A stretch of 64,000 bases of DNA, taken from NCBI RefSeq assembly GCF_002256285.1, contig NZ_NKJE01000003.1:62001-126000 (forward strand), read 5' to 3'. The stretch is from Flavobacterium sp. BFFFF1 (GTDB taxonomy: Bacteria > Bacteroidota > Bacteroidia > Flavobacteriales > Flavobacteriaceae). Each line of letters opens with the position of its first letter. Positions within the stretch are counted from its first letter, which is position 1. The notes below the pieces were generated by a model. The model was not told where the DNA came from. It did not search any database and saw only the letters and a program-made list of their open reading frames with translations. Positions 26,105-35,255 of this stretch are shown piece by piece. The position numbers were made by a program, and so were the translations under genes.

Positions 26105-26112
26105 CAAAGCTA
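26105..26112 (-). promoter_or_regulatory. -7 element TAGCTTTG of rnpB
   Basis: Exact TAnnTTTG match immediately upstream of the rnpB 5' end; a clear TTG at -33 is not present. Confidence 0.6.
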
Positions 26113-26251
26113 CGACAATAAAAGGACTTTCGGGAAATTCCATAATCTCCGATGGAAATCTCATAAACTCATTTAACACTTCGTTGGTAGCCGCACAAAA
26201 GCGTTATCGTAATTTTAAGGCTATAGAATTTTAACCAAAAAATATCAAATC

Positions 26252-26569
26252 ATGGAACGTCAAATGTACCACTATGCCACAGTTTCAAAGGCATTAGACG
26301 AATTAAGGGAGAAAGGATTTACCACCGATTTTAACATTCAGGAAAAGAGAATAATTGAAAATCCAGACGACTTTGAAATAGTTCATATCTACCGCTATGA
26401 AGGCGAAAGCGATCCTGGGGATGAAGCCACTGTTTACGGCATTAAAGCAAGCGACGGAGAGCGCGGTGTGTTTGTGGCAGGCGACCTCTCTATGGGCGAA
26501 AAAAGCGCAACCAGGGTATTGAATGACCTAACTATCAAAGGGAGAGAAAACCGCCCCGACGCAGAGTAA
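26252..26569 (+). CDS. conserved small protein, unknown function
   Basis: A 105-aa soluble protein ([20 protein letters not shown]…[20 protein letters not shown]). I recall near relatives across Bacteroidota, often carrying a misleading phosphoribosylpyrophosphate synthetase label; the length (105 aa) and lack of PRPP motifs rule out that enzyme. Ends two bases before the topoisomerase start, so the two are likely one transcript. Confidence 0.75.
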   Translation: MERQMYHYATVSKALDELREKGFTTDFNIQEKRIIENPDDFEIVHIYRYEGESDPGDEATVYGIKASDGERGVFVAGDLSMGEKSATRVLNDLTIKGRENRPDAE

Positions 26570-26571
26570 AT

Positions 26572-27642
26572 ATGAATAGGTTACAGTCAAAGCTTGAGAA
26601 AATTGGGCGTGACCCAAAAATTACGGCTAAGGCGGTGGGATTGCGGTACTCGGGTAACTTTAACCAAGGGTACTTTCGGATACGCCTCGCGGATGGCTTT
26701 AAGATTGTCGATGAAAAACATATAAGCGTCCGAAATAAAGAGGTGCTTGAACGGATCAGGAAACTCGTAATTCCCCCTGCCTGGGAGGATGTGTGGATTT
26801 CCCCCTATGAAAATGGGCACCTTCAGGTTACCGGTACCGATGCCAAAGGAAGGAAGCAATACCGTTACCATGCCAATTGGAACAAGATAAGGAACCAATC
26901 AAAATTTTTCAGGCTTCGGAATTTTGCGGCCGCTTTGCCTAAAATTCGTGCACAGGTTGATGCAGATCTCCGGCTGAAAGGGCTCCCCTATGAAAAAGTA
27001 GTAGCTTTAGTAGTCAAACTAATCGAACAAACCAATATCCGGATTGGAAACGATGCATACAAAAAACTGTATGGTTCGTTTGGGCTTACGACAATGCAGG
27101 ATAAGCACGTTACGTTTGAAAAGTCGGATATTTACTTTGAGTTTGTCGGAAAGAAAGGCGTAAAGCACAAAATAAGCCTCCACAGCAGAAAACTGTTGAA
27201 CCTTGTAAAGCAATGTAAAGAAATTCCGGGGCAAGACCTTTTCCAATATTATGATGATTACGGAAATCACCATGTCATTGGTTCGGCAGATATTAACAAC
27301 TACCTAAAAAATATTACCAACGAGGATTTTACAGCCAAAGATTTTCGACTCTGGTCCGGAAGCGTAAATGCGCTTTGTGCTTTCAGGGAAATCGGTGAAC
27401 CAAAAAATGAATCCGACTGTAGGCATAAAATCGTAGATGTAATAGACAGCGTGGCGGTAAAGTTGGGGAATACACGTGCTGTGTGCCGGAAGTATTACGT
27501 CCATCCTACTGTTATTGCCGCTTATGAAAAGGGTTCCATATGGAAATACAAACCGGCAAAGAGCAAATTAGAATTAACGAATGAAGAAAATATTTTAGTG
27601 AATTTATTGAAAAATGAAGCCATCGCGGAAGTCATCGCGTGA
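26572..27642 (+). CDS. DNA topoisomerase IB
   Basis: A 356-aa poxvirus/bacterial-type topoisomerase IB that relaxes supercoils through a 3'-phosphotyrosine intermediate. Visible blocks: LVIPPAWEDVWISP, HLQVTGTDAKGRKQYRYHAN (N-terminal domain), the catalytic core TAKDFRLWSGSVNALCAF, and NTRAVCRKYYVHP, whose second Tyr is the nucleophile. Typical relatives read KSYIHP; the KYYVHP spelling puts an extra Tyr before it. Follows a small conserved gene by two bases. Confidence 0.92.
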   Translation: MNRLQSKLEKIGRDPKITAKAVGLRYSGNFNQGYFRIRLADGFKIVDEKHISVRNKEVLERIRKLVIPPAWEDVWISPYENGHLQVTGTDAKGRKQYRYHANWNKIRNQSKFFRLRNFAAALPKIRAQVDADLRLKGLPYEKVVALVVKLIEQTNIRIGNDAYKKLYGSFGLTTMQDKHVTFEKSDIYFEFVGKKGVKHKISLHSRKLLNLVKQCKEIPGQDLFQYYDDYGNHHVIGSADINNYLKNITNEDFTAKDFRLWSGSVNALCAFREIGEPKNESDCRHKIVDVIDSVAVKLGNTRAVCRKYYVHPTVIAAYEKGSIWKYKPAKSKLELTNEENILVNLLKNEAIAEVIA

Positions 27643-27651
27643 AACAAACCC

Positions 27652-28281
27652 ATGAAAACACTCCTCTTCCCATTGTGTTTTGCCATTGCTGTTGCGGGCT
27701 GCACAAAAAAACAGAACCTCGAAACGCCATCACTTGCAGATTCCGCTGTTTCAAATCAACCCATGGTACACGTGCATCCCCAAATGCTGATTAATCCAGG
27801 CATTTCCATTGGGATGACTGCTATTGAGGAAAGCACCTCCAAACTTGCAGCACTTGGCCAGCCTGATGAATCGGATGCTGCAATGGGTAAAGCGTGGCTG
27901 ACCTGGTATGCTAAAAACCAAGATACCATGCCGGATGAGCTTAATATTTATACTACGTATAAAGATAAAGAGATGAACGAAAAGGTAATTCGGCAAATCC
28001 GTGTCACTTCATCTGAATTTAAAACCAAAGAAGGAATTAATACGCAGAGTTCACTCGCTGAAATCAAGAGCTTATTCCCCAATATCCAACCTGTGGGTAA
28101 ATTCGATCATCCTGATAATAAGATTGAAGTTATGGTCTATGATGACGCGCAATCGGGAATTGCTTTTGAAATCGAAAACCCGCATGGAAAGGACCGGTGT
28201 TCCGCGATAATTGTACATCCAAAAAACAAAAAAGTCACAGAGGAATACCTGTACCTGCATCCCTACATGGTGGTGCTTTAA
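27652..28281 (+). CDS. hypothetical lipoprotein
   Basis: A 209-aa protein with a lipoprotein signal MKTLLFPLCFAIAVAGC (lipobox VAGC). The mature part contains an ISIGMTAIEESTSKLAALGQ segment and a C-terminal VMVYDDAQSGIAFEIENPHG segment, the pattern of small periplasmic lipoproteins in this phylum; no domain recognised. Ten bases after the topoisomerase stop. Its own strand partner dnaX follows with a promoter-like element. Confidence 0.75.
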   Translation: MKTLLFPLCFAIAVAGCTKKQNLETPSLADSAVSNQPMVHVHPQMLINPGISIGMTAIEESTSKLAALGQPDESDAAMGKAWLTWYAKNQDTMPDELNIYTTYKDKEMNEKVIRQIRVTSSEFKTKEGINTQSSLAEIKSLFPNIQPVGKFDHPDNKIEVMVYDDAQSGIAFEIENPHGKDRCSAIIVHPKNKKVTEEYLYLHPYMVVL

Positions 28282-28340
28282 CCGTGAATAACTTTTGGGT
28301 TTTGAAAGCTGAAAAAATTCCAATCTTTAAATTTTAGAAC

Positions 28341-28348
28341 TATATTTG
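28341..28348 (+). promoter_or_regulatory. -7 element TATATTTG before dnaX
   Basis: Exact TAnnTTTG match 18 nt before the dnaX ATG; no clear TTG at the usual distance. Confidence 0.45.
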
Positions 28349-28365
28349 TCGTCCAATAGGCATTT

Positions 28366-29451
28366 ATGGAACAATTCGTAGTATCGGCAAGGAAGTACCG
28401 CCCGCAGACGTTTAAGGATGTGGTCGGACAACAGGCTATTACGAATACGCTGCTAAATGCTATTGAGACAAATCATCTTGCTTCTGCATTGTTGTTTACG
28501 GGACCGAGGGGCGTCGGCAAAACGACCTGTGCGAGAATTCTCGCCAGGAAAATCAACCAGCCTGGTTACGACGACCCAAATGAGGATTTTGCATTCAATG
28601 TATTCGAATTGGATGCCGCTTCAAACAATTCGGTAGACGACATCCGGAACCTGATTGACCAGGTCAGGATTCCACCACAAACCGGACAATATAAAGTATA
28701 TATCATTGACGAGGTGCACATGTTGTCATCGGCGGCTTTTAATGCGTTCCTGAAAACACTAGAAGAACCGCCAAAACATGCAATTTTCATTCTCGCAACT
28801 ACCGAGAAGCACAAGATCATCCCAACAATTTTATCGCGTTGCCAGATTTTCGATTTTAAGAGAATTACGGTGAAAGACGCCAAAGAACATCTCGCCGAAG
28901 TAGCTATTAATCAGGGCGTTTCATTTGAAGACGACGCCTTACACATCATTGCCCAAAAAGCTGATGGTGCGATGCGAGATGCGCTTTCGATATTCGACAG
29001 GGTCGTTTCGTATTGCGGCAATAACCTTACGCGGCAAGCCGTCACTGAAAACCTCAACGTACTGGACTATGAAACGTACATTAATATCACCGGATTAATC
29101 CTTGAAAATAAAATTCCGGAGTTGCTGGTGGCCTACAACGACATCCTTTCGAAAGGTTTTGACGGGCACCATTTCATTGCCGGTCTTGCATCCCATTTCA
29201 GGGATTTGCTCGTTTCCAAAAATCCTGCCACATTATCTTTGCTTGAGGCGGGAGAGCAGGCGCAAAAAATGTATGGAGAACAGGCGTTGAAAGCACCGCA
29301 GGACTTTCTACTCAAAGCGATTGATATCGCAAATGATTGTGACCTGAAGTTTAAAGTTTCCCAAAACCAACGCCTGTTGGTAGAACTTTGCCTGATGCAA
29401 TTGGCCTCCATCACTTTCGATGGAGAAAAAAAAAAGCTGACGGATATATAA
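28366..29451 (+). CDS. dnaX: DNA polymerase III subunit gamma/tau, zero-frame part
   Basis: Clamp-loader ATPase. The zero-frame product is 361 aa: Walker A GPRGVGKT at 46-53, IIDEVHMLSS (Walker B), LATTEKHKI (sensor 1) and TILSRCQIFDF (SRC motif). The zinc-binding cysteines of the E. coli protein are absent (NQPGYDDPNEDFAF instead), as in other Bacteroidota as I recall. Reading ends four codons after an A10 tract (29426-29435). The expected C-terminal part continues in the -1 frame (next entry), so either programmed slippage makes two products or one A is missing from the sequence. Confidence 0.92.
   Translation: MEQFVVSARKYRPQTFKDVVGQQAITNTLLNAIETNHLASALLFTGPRGVGKTTCARILARKINQPGYDDPNEDFAFNVFELDAASNNSVDDIRNLIDQVRIPPQTGQYKVYIIDEVHMLSSAAFNAFLKTLEEPPKHAIFILATTEKHKIIPTILSRCQIFDFKRITVKDAKEHLAEVAINQGVSFEDDALHIIAQKADGAMRDALSIFDRVVSYCGNNLTRQAVTENLNVLDYETYINITGLILENKIPELLVAYNDILSKGFDGHHFIAGLASHFRDLLVSKNPATLSLLEAGEQAQKMYGEQALKAPQDFLLKAIDIANDCDLKFKVSQNQRLLVELCLMQLASITFDGEKKKLTDI
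29426..29435 (+). other. A10 slippery tract inside dnaX
   Basis: In frame 0 it reads GAA AAA AAA AAG, containing the A AAA AAG heptamer used for -1 frameshifting in E. coli dnaX. One more A (transcriptional slippage or -1 ribosomal shift) joins the ATPase part to the C-terminal part for a total of about 575 aa. Confidence 0.75.
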
Positions 29452-30092
29452 TACCAGCCAACCTTTTTTATGGAAGGGTAATGGAAATCGCGGTAAAATC
29501 GCCAGAAATCCTTGATATTTCCGCTATTCAGCCAATCGAAATTCAACCCGAAATTCAGGAAATCAAACCATCTGATACCCCATTAGTCGCTGCGCCAGAT
29601 GCGACTTTTGCACCTGCTTCGGGGACATCCACCACAAAAGTTTCTGCACTATCGCTCGCGAGCATTCGCGCTAAGAAGGAACTGGAGCAGTCAGGGAAAG
29701 CAGCGACAAAAGAACATACTGAGCTTCCCACTGAGCCCTTTTCAGAAACAGACATGCTCCTGCAATGGAATAAATATGCGCAACGACTCAGTGACAAAGG
29801 CCAGAAAATTATGGAAGCCCTGCTTTTGATCAACGATCCAAAATTAGAAGGAACGGTCATCAGGCATCAGTTGCCTAACGAGGGGTCTGCAATTGATTTT
29901 GAGAGCGGGAAACACGAGCTTTTGGGCTATCTGCGTGGAAAACTCCACAACCACGATATTACGATTGAGGTCATGGTGAATGAAAACATCAGTAGCCGTA
30001 AAGCGTTTACACCGCAGGATCGTTTTAACAGGCTGAACGAAATCAATCCAAGTTTGGAATTGTTGCGAAAAACGTTTGACTTAGACTTTTAA
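29427..30092 (+). CDS. dnaX: DNA polymerase III subunit tau, C-terminal part in the -1 frame
   Basis: Continues KKK-ADGYIIPANLFYGRVMEI in the -1 frame for about 218 codons past the A10 tract. It contains the VSALSLASIRAKKELEQ segment and a C-terminal domain (EGTVIRHQLPNEGSAIDF… LELLRKTFDLDF) typical of Bacteroidota DnaX ends. The track's ATG at 29388 is internal to the first ORF and is unlikely to be used. A separate start at ATG 29481 (MEIAVKSPEI) is possible but would make an orphan domain. Confidence 0.8.
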   Translation, partial: KKKADGYIIPANLFYGRVMEIAVKSPEILDISAIQPIEIQPEIQEIKPSDTPLVAAPDATFAPASGTSTTKVSALSLASIRAKKELEQSGKAATKEHTELPTEPFSETDMLLQWNKYAQRLSDKGQKIMEALLLINDPKLEGTVIRHQLPNEGSAIDFESGKHELLGYLRGKLHNHDITIEVMVNENISSRKAFTPQDRFNRLNEINPSLELLRKTFDLDF

Positions 30093-30365
30093 GCTTTGGT
30101 TTTCCTGAAATAACCTGTGAAATAATACTTTAACAAAAAGGACGGCTTTTCCGTAAAATATGTGCCGCGAAATTTGTAATTTTCCTTTATGGGAAGGGGA
30201 CTATGGAAGTATTCCCTACAAAATTCCGAATTATTTCAATACGGAAATTCCGTAAATTTTGTTAATGTTTTGCATTGCTGATTAGATATGATTATCCATC
30301 TCTTCAGGACAACGCATAAATAATAAAAATCAATGTTTTCGAGTTTGTTTAATAAACCGGAAACA

Positions 30366-31013
30366 ATGAAAAAACCCATACTTGTCTTATTCCTGCTCTT
30401 TATATTCTGTAGTAAAGCTAAAACTGTTTTAGACTATACCCAATTAAAACACCAGATTACGGACAAGCGAAACGACTTTCGGAAATTGTACATTGCCGGC
30501 TCTAACTCTGTTAAAGACTCGGTGATAATAGCTTCACGCGACTATGTTTTCGAATCCACTACAAATGATTTATTTGATCAATGGTATGATACACCGTGGA
30601 GTTTTTATGGGCATACAACAGCACCAAAAAAGGGAACAATTGCCTGCGGTTATTTTGTAACGGCAATTTTAAGTGATGCCGGATTTAAAATTCCACGGAA
30701 TGAGTGGGCAAAATTGGCCTCGAAAGCATTTATTGTAAAACTAACAGATGATGTAAACCGATCCCAATACAAGCCCATTGAAGATGTGATTACCTATTTG
30801 AAAAGGCGCGGCGATGGGTTATATGTTGTCGGACTGGACTGCCATACGGGATTCGTGTACGTTAAAGGGAGTGCGATAAAATTTGTGCACTCCAATTATT
30901 ACCAACCGAAAATTGGCGTGATGGCACAGGAACCGGATGGCAAAAATCCGTTGGCGGATTCGAAATACCGGATCTTAGGGAAGTTACTAAACGACCGGAT
31001 GACGGAGAAATGA
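30366..31013 (+). CDS. secreted Cys/His protein, possible NlpC/P60-like amidase
   Basis: From ATG 30366 (MKKPILVLFLLFIFCSKAKT) a 215-aa secreted protein. A W-FYG-H segment, then KKGTIACGYFVTAILSDAGF with the Cys preceding an aromatic pair, then LDCHTGFVYV with a His, follow the Cys-His order of NlpC/P60-type cysteine amidases. I am not sure of the family. The 240 nt upstream are A/T-rich and include ACGGAA-A-TTCCGT (30240-30252), a possible regulator site. Confidence 0.65.
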   Translation: MKKPILVLFLLFIFCSKAKTVLDYTQLKHQITDKRNDFRKLYIAGSNSVKDSVIIASRDYVFESTTNDLFDQWYDTPWSFYGHTTAPKKGTIACGYFVTAILSDAGFKIPRNEWAKLASKAFIVKLTDDVNRSQYKPIEDVITYLKRRGDGLYVVGLDCHTGFVYVKGSAIKFVHSNYYQPKIGVMAQEPDGKNPLADSKYRILGKLLNDRMTEK

Positions 31014-31152
31014 ATTATGAACATGGCTTATTAAGAAACCCTCCATACCCCTAGCCCCGATTGAGGCATTGTCGGAGCTCTTTTGCGTAGTTTACGCAGC
31101 AAAAAGCGACTGCCGAAAGCGGGAATAGCTACAGAAAATGCACAATTGGTGG

Positions 31153-31728
31153 TTATTCTCCAATCACTTTTTCAATCCGTTTATCCGGAACCAGCCACAT
31201 CAGCGCGACGAAAATATAAACGGCGCCTGATAACCATTCGCTATAAAATGACAAACCAATCCCAAGTACATAAAGCGGCGGCGAAGAAAGCCCTTTCAAG
31301 TCCCGTCCAATGGCCTTTTTTAGTAATGAGTTTTGCCCCTGGCTTTTGATGATGATGCTTTGCAAGATCCAATACGCAACGCCAGCCATCAGCAGCATCA
31401 CGCCATAGACGGTCATGGTGGCTTTGGCAAAATGGTTCTCGCCCGTCCAGGCGGTTGCGAATGGCACCAATGAAAGCCAAAACAGCAAATGCAGGTTTGC
31501 CCAAAGGATCTTGCCGTTTACACGGACAACACTATGCAGCATGTGGTGGTGGTTGTTCCAGTAAATCGCGATGTAAATGAAGCTCAGGATGTAGCTTATA
31601 AAAACAGGAATCACTTCCTTTAGCGCTTCGAATGTGGCGGCTTCCGGAACCTTGAGTTCCAGAACCATGATCGTAAGAATGATGGCCAAAACGCCGTCAC
31701 TGAAAGCTTCAAGCCTGTTTTTATTCAT
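31153..31728 (-). CDS. TMEM175 family potassium channel-like protein
   Basis: A 191-aa membrane protein with about six hydrophobic segments. RLEAFSDGVLAIILTIMVLE is the hallmark TM1 with the FSDG motif and the pore-lining Ile/Leu constriction; NHHHMLHSV follows. Bacterial TMEM175 relatives form tetrameric K+-permeable channels lacking the canonical selectivity filter. It is the last gene of a minus-strand block, three bases after ppx. Confidence 0.88.
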   Translation of the reverse strand: MNKNRLEAFSDGVLAIILTIMVLELKVPEAATFEALKEVIPVFISYILSFIYIAIYWNNHHHMLHSVVRVNGKILWANLHLLFWLSLVPFATAWTGENHFAKATMTVYGVMLLMAGVAYWILQSIIIKSQGQNSLLKKAIGRDLKGLSSPPLYVLGIGLSFYSEWLSGAVYIFVALMWLVPDKRIEKVIGE

Positions 31729-31731
31729 ATC

Positions 31732-32622
31732 TTAAATTTTTCCGTAGTACAGTGCTTTTACGATGCCATCAGACAGCCCGATTTTAGGGACATAAATACT
31801 GCGCGCGCCACTCCACTTCATCGCATTCAGGTAGACGCGGAGTGCAGGAATGATCACATCAGCGCGATCAGGATTCAGACCTAAAACAGAAATTCGCTGC
31901 TCATAAGACAGTGCATTCAGCATGGTGTATTGCGAATTCAGGTAAATGTATGACAATGGCTTTTCTTCCTGCTTGCCGGACATTTTAAACAATTTGTTAA
32001 TGTTTCCGCCCGAACCGATAAGCGTAACACTTTCGTATTCCTGGGTATGGGCGCGGATCCATTTCTCGATTTCGTGCCAGACGATGTCATTGACCATTTC
32101 GTTTAGCAGCCGAACGGTCCCTACTTTAAAGGATTTTGAAACGATCATTTTCCCGTCATCGAAAAGTGAAAACTCAGTACTGCCGCCTCCGACGTCCACA
32201 TACAGATAGGCTTTGTCTGTTTTTAATAAGTAGTGCAGATCAGTCGAAGCGATGATGGCTGCCTCTTTTTTTCCGTCGATAATTTCGATCTTGATATCTG
32301 CTTTTTTTCGGATTAAATCTGCCACTTCCCTGCCATTGTAGGCTTCGCGCATGGCTGATGTCGCACAGGCCATGTACTTTTCAACCTTATGTACCTTCAT
32401 CAGCAATTTAAACGCTTTCATGGCGTCGACCATGCGTTCGATGTTCTCTTCGGAGATTTCGCCGACGGTAAAAGCATCCTGTCCCAAACGGATTGGTACA
32501 CGTACGAGTGCACTTTTCGTAAACTGCGTTTCTTTTCCCTGTTCTTCGATGATGTTGGAAACCAGCAGGCGCATGGCATTGGAACCAATATCTATCGCCG
32601 CGTATTTTTTGATGTTAATCAT
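31732..32622 (-). CDS. ppx: Ppx/GppA family exopolyphosphatase
   Basis: A 296-aa ASKHA-fold phosphatase: AAIDIGSNAMRLLV (phosphate 1), CATSAMREA, YVDVGGGSTEFSLF (phosphate 2) and LIGSGGNINKL. Short Ppx forms of about 300 aa are usual in Bacteroidota. It would hydrolyse polyphosphate or pppGpp; adjacency to ppk1 favours polyphosphate. Three bases before the TMEM175 gene and 26 after ppk1. Confidence 0.93.
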   Translation of the reverse strand: MINIKKYAAIDIGSNAMRLLVSNIIEEQGKETQFTKSALVRVPIRLGQDAFTVGEISEENIERMVDAMKAFKLLMKVHKVEKYMACATSAMREAYNGREVADLIRKKADIKIEIIDGKKEAAIIASTDLHYLLKTDKAYLYVDVGGGSTEFSLFDDGKMIVSKSFKVGTVRLLNEMVNDIVWHEIEKWIRAHTQEYESVTLIGSGGNINKLFKMSGKQEEKPLSYIYLNSQYTMLNALSYEQRISVLGLNPDRADVIIPALRVYLNAMKWSGARSIYVPKIGLSDGIVKALYYGKI

Positions 32623-32648
32623 TCAATTGTTTTAGGTGCTTTCGTTTT

Positions 32649-34754
32649 TTATAACTCTTCAGCGGTCACATCGAGCAGGTTCCGATAGAAATTATAGGTT
32701 TCCAGTTGCGCGCGCCATATGGCCTGGTGACCCCTGACACGGTATTTGTTGTCGAGCTTTTCAGAATGCAGCCTCGCCTTTACATTCCCTTTCCAGCTTA
32801 CCTCAAAACTGTCAATCAATTCCTTGCGGACATCGATATCATAAATCGGGCAGCTTACCTCTACCCTTCCGTCGAGATTACGCGTCATAAAATCAGCCGA
32901 TGAGATATACACTTCGGGATTTCCGTCGTTTCCGAAAATATACACTCTCGAATGTTCCAGATAATTGTCGACAATACTAATGGCTTCGATGTTTTCGCTC
33001 ATGCCTTTTACGCCGGGAATCAATGAACAGATGCCGCGGACAAGCAACTTAATTTTTACGCCGGCGCGGCTTGCTTCATACAACTTGTCAATCATCTTAA
33101 AATCAGACAGGCTGTTCATTTTTAAATTGATATAAGCCTGCCGGCCTAATTTGGCATACATAATCTCTTTGTCAATCAGGCGGTAGAAACGCGTACGGCT
33201 GTAATGCGGCGACACAATCAGGTGTTTGTAGCGGTGCAGCCTGTAATTGACATTAAAGAAGTCAAATATTTTCGAAACATCTTTCAATATCTGCTGGTGT
33301 GCCGTAAACAAAGTTACGTCAGTGTACACATTGGCGGTCGCCTCGTTAAAATTTCCAGTAGAAATAAATCCGTAACGCTTTGTTTTTCCTTCTTCAATGC
33401 GTTCGATTACACAAATCTTACTGTGGACCTTGAGACCTTTAATTCCAAAGATCAGGTCAATTCCCTCCTGCTGCATCTGTTCCGCATACGAAATGTTACT
33501 GGCTTCATCAAAACGGGCCTGCAACTCGATTTGTACCGTAACCTTTTTTCCGTTTTTCGCGGCATTGATTAGCGAACTAATTACCTGCGAATTTTTGGCG
33601 AGACGATAAAGTGTAATTTTAATGGTGATGACATTTGGATCAAGCGCTGCTTCCCGTAAAAACTTGATAACATACGAAAATGACTGGTACGGCGCATTCA
33701 CGAGGTAATCCTTTGCGGTAATTCTGTCCAGAATACTTCCCTCAAGGCTTAATCCGGGAACCGGTAACGGCGGATTTTGCTTGTACAAAAGGTCGAATCG
33801 CCCCAAATTAGGAAAATCCATATAATCGCGACGGTTGTGGTAACGCCCGCCCGGAATGATACTATCAGTGGAATCAATGTTCATTTTCGAAAGGAAAAAC
33901 TGCAGCGTATCCTTTCCGATGGACTGGTCGTATACAAAACGTACCGGTTCTCCGATCCTTCGGTCTTTGACGCTGGTGGCGATCTTTTCCAACATACTCT
34001 TGCTCAGGTCAGAATCAATTTCAAGCTGTGCATCACGCGTGATTTTGATCATATGGGCCTCGACGCTCTCACTGTCAAAAATGTTAAAAATGTGTCCCAG
34101 ATTGTATCGGATGACGTCGTCAAGCAGCATTACTGAATGCGTGTCTTTTTTCGACGGCAGTACCACAAACCGATTGATGGTCTTGGGCATTTCGATCAAA
34201 GCGTAACGAATTTCCGGTTTTGGCTTTACCAGGCTCAGCAACGAAGATTTCTGTTTTGGCTTCATGACTAACTTTACCGCCAGGTAGCCGGAAGTGTCCT
34301 TAAGCACTGGAAACTCCGCAAGGTCATTAAGGATAATAGTTACCAGTGCCGGGCTGACTTTCTGTATAAAGAAATCATTCACAAAACTCTCCTGTTCCGG
34401 GGAAACTTCTTTTTCGTTGATGATGAATACATTTTCAGCTTCAAGCTCTTTCTCGATGATGCTCAGGATCCGCAGGCTCTCCGATTGCTGGCGAATGACA
34501 ATTTCTGTAATGTCACGCAGCAATTTTTCTGCTGAGATGCCGCCCAGGATTTTTTCTCCGGATACTCCGGAGAGGCTCAACCGCCTAACCGCCGCAAAAC
34601 GCACCCTGAAAAACTCGTCGAGATTGTTGGAAAAAATTCCAATAAAACGAAGCCTGTCCAGCAACGGAACTGTCGAATCTCCCGCTTCCTGCAGTACACG
34701 CGCATTAAAGGCGAGCCAGCTTTTTTCGCGGTCAATATATCTGTTTTCTGTCAT
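32649..34754 (-). CDS. ppk1: polyphosphate kinase 1
   Basis: A 701-aa protein of normal PPK1 length. It makes polyphosphate from ATP through a phosphohistidine. Blocks: REKSWLAFNARVLQEA (N domain), SNNLDEFFRVR, ITIKITLYRLAKNSQVISSL (C1), GLKVHSKICVIER with the autophosphorylated His, and the second PLD-like IYISSADFMTRNLDGRVEV with its own His/Arg context. In one block with ppx and sixA, so synthesis and breakdown of polyphosphate are encoded together. Confidence 0.96.
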   Translation of the reverse strand: MTENRYIDREKSWLAFNARVLQEAGDSTVPLLDRLRFIGIFSNNLDEFFRVRFAAVRRLSLSGVSGEKILGGISAEKLLRDITEIVIRQQSESLRILSIIEKELEAENVFIINEKEVSPEQESFVNDFFIQKVSPALVTIILNDLAEFPVLKDTSGYLAVKLVMKPKQKSSLLSLVKPKPEIRYALIEMPKTINRFVVLPSKKDTHSVMLLDDVIRYNLGHIFNIFDSESVEAHMIKITRDAQLEIDSDLSKSMLEKIATSVKDRRIGEPVRFVYDQSIGKDTLQFFLSKMNIDSTDSIIPGGRYHNRRDYMDFPNLGRFDLLYKQNPPLPVPGLSLEGSILDRITAKDYLVNAPYQSFSYVIKFLREAALDPNVITIKITLYRLAKNSQVISSLINAAKNGKKVTVQIELQARFDEASNISYAEQMQQEGIDLIFGIKGLKVHSKICVIERIEEGKTKRYGFISTGNFNEATANVYTDVTLFTAHQQILKDVSKIFDFFNVNYRLHRYKHLIVSPHYSRTRFYRLIDKEIMYAKLGRQAYINLKMNSLSDFKMIDKLYEASRAGVKIKLLVRGICSLIPGVKGMSENIEAISIVDNYLEHSRVYIFGNDGNPEVYISSADFMTRNLDGRVEVSCPIYDIDVRKELIDSFEVSWKGNVKARLHSEKLDNKYRVRGHQAIWRAQLETYNFYRNLLDVTAEEL

Positions 34755-34756
34755 TG

Positions 34757-35239
34757 TTATTTTAAATCTCTTGGGAAAACAATTTTTTCTGTGGTTCCCT
34801 TTCTGATGTCCTGCCAGGAATCAGTGTCGAATTTAATCCACACCAGACCCGCGGTCGGTACGTTATCGATGGGAACATTTCCAAATTTATTCACAAAACC
34901 TGTAATGGCATCATTGTGCCCGAAAAGCATAACATTTTCATAACTGTCCGGGAGTTCCCGAACGATGCTTTCAAAACGATCCTCGTCAAAGGTGTAGAGC
35001 GCGTCCATGGGTTCTGCTTCTACACCTTTTGGATAAGTGATGCTGAAAATGTTTGCGGTACCAGCCGTACGCGACGCGGTACTGGAAAAAACGTGCAGCT
35101 TTTTTGGCAATTTCCCCATAAGGTGCTCCGCCACGCGCGCGGCACCGCGAACCCCTTCAAGCGTTAATTTGCGTTCCTTATCTGCTGCTGTTGAATCCTG
35201 CTCGGCTTTAGCATGCCTTACGATAATAAGATTTTTCAT
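34757..35239 (-). CDS. sixA: SixA-like phosphohistidine phosphatase
   Basis: A 160-aa histidine phosphatase superfamily member. IIVRHAKAEQDS is the RHG-type phosphate pocket and LFGHNDAI carries the second His. SixA dephosphorylates phosphohistidine on HPt domains or phosphotransfer proteins. It is two bases upstream of ppk1, so it might act on phosphohistidine formed by PPK, but this is speculation. Confidence 0.85.
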   Translation of the reverse strand: MKNLIIVRHAKAEQDSTAADKERKLTLEGVRGAARVAEHLMGKLPKKLHVFSSTASRTAGTANIFSITYPKGVEAEPMDALYTFDEDRFESIVRELPDSYENVMLFGHNDAITGFVNKFGNVPIDNVPTAGLVWIKFDTDSWQDIRKGTTEKIVFPRDLK

Positions 35240-35255
35240 AAAATTAGGTATAAAG

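Noticed and set aside
29388-29480. Start of an independent gene at ATG 29388
   Set aside because: The ATG lies inside the dnaX ATPase ORF; the segment up to the A10 tract is out-of-frame dnaX sequence, and the homologous protein is one polypeptide.
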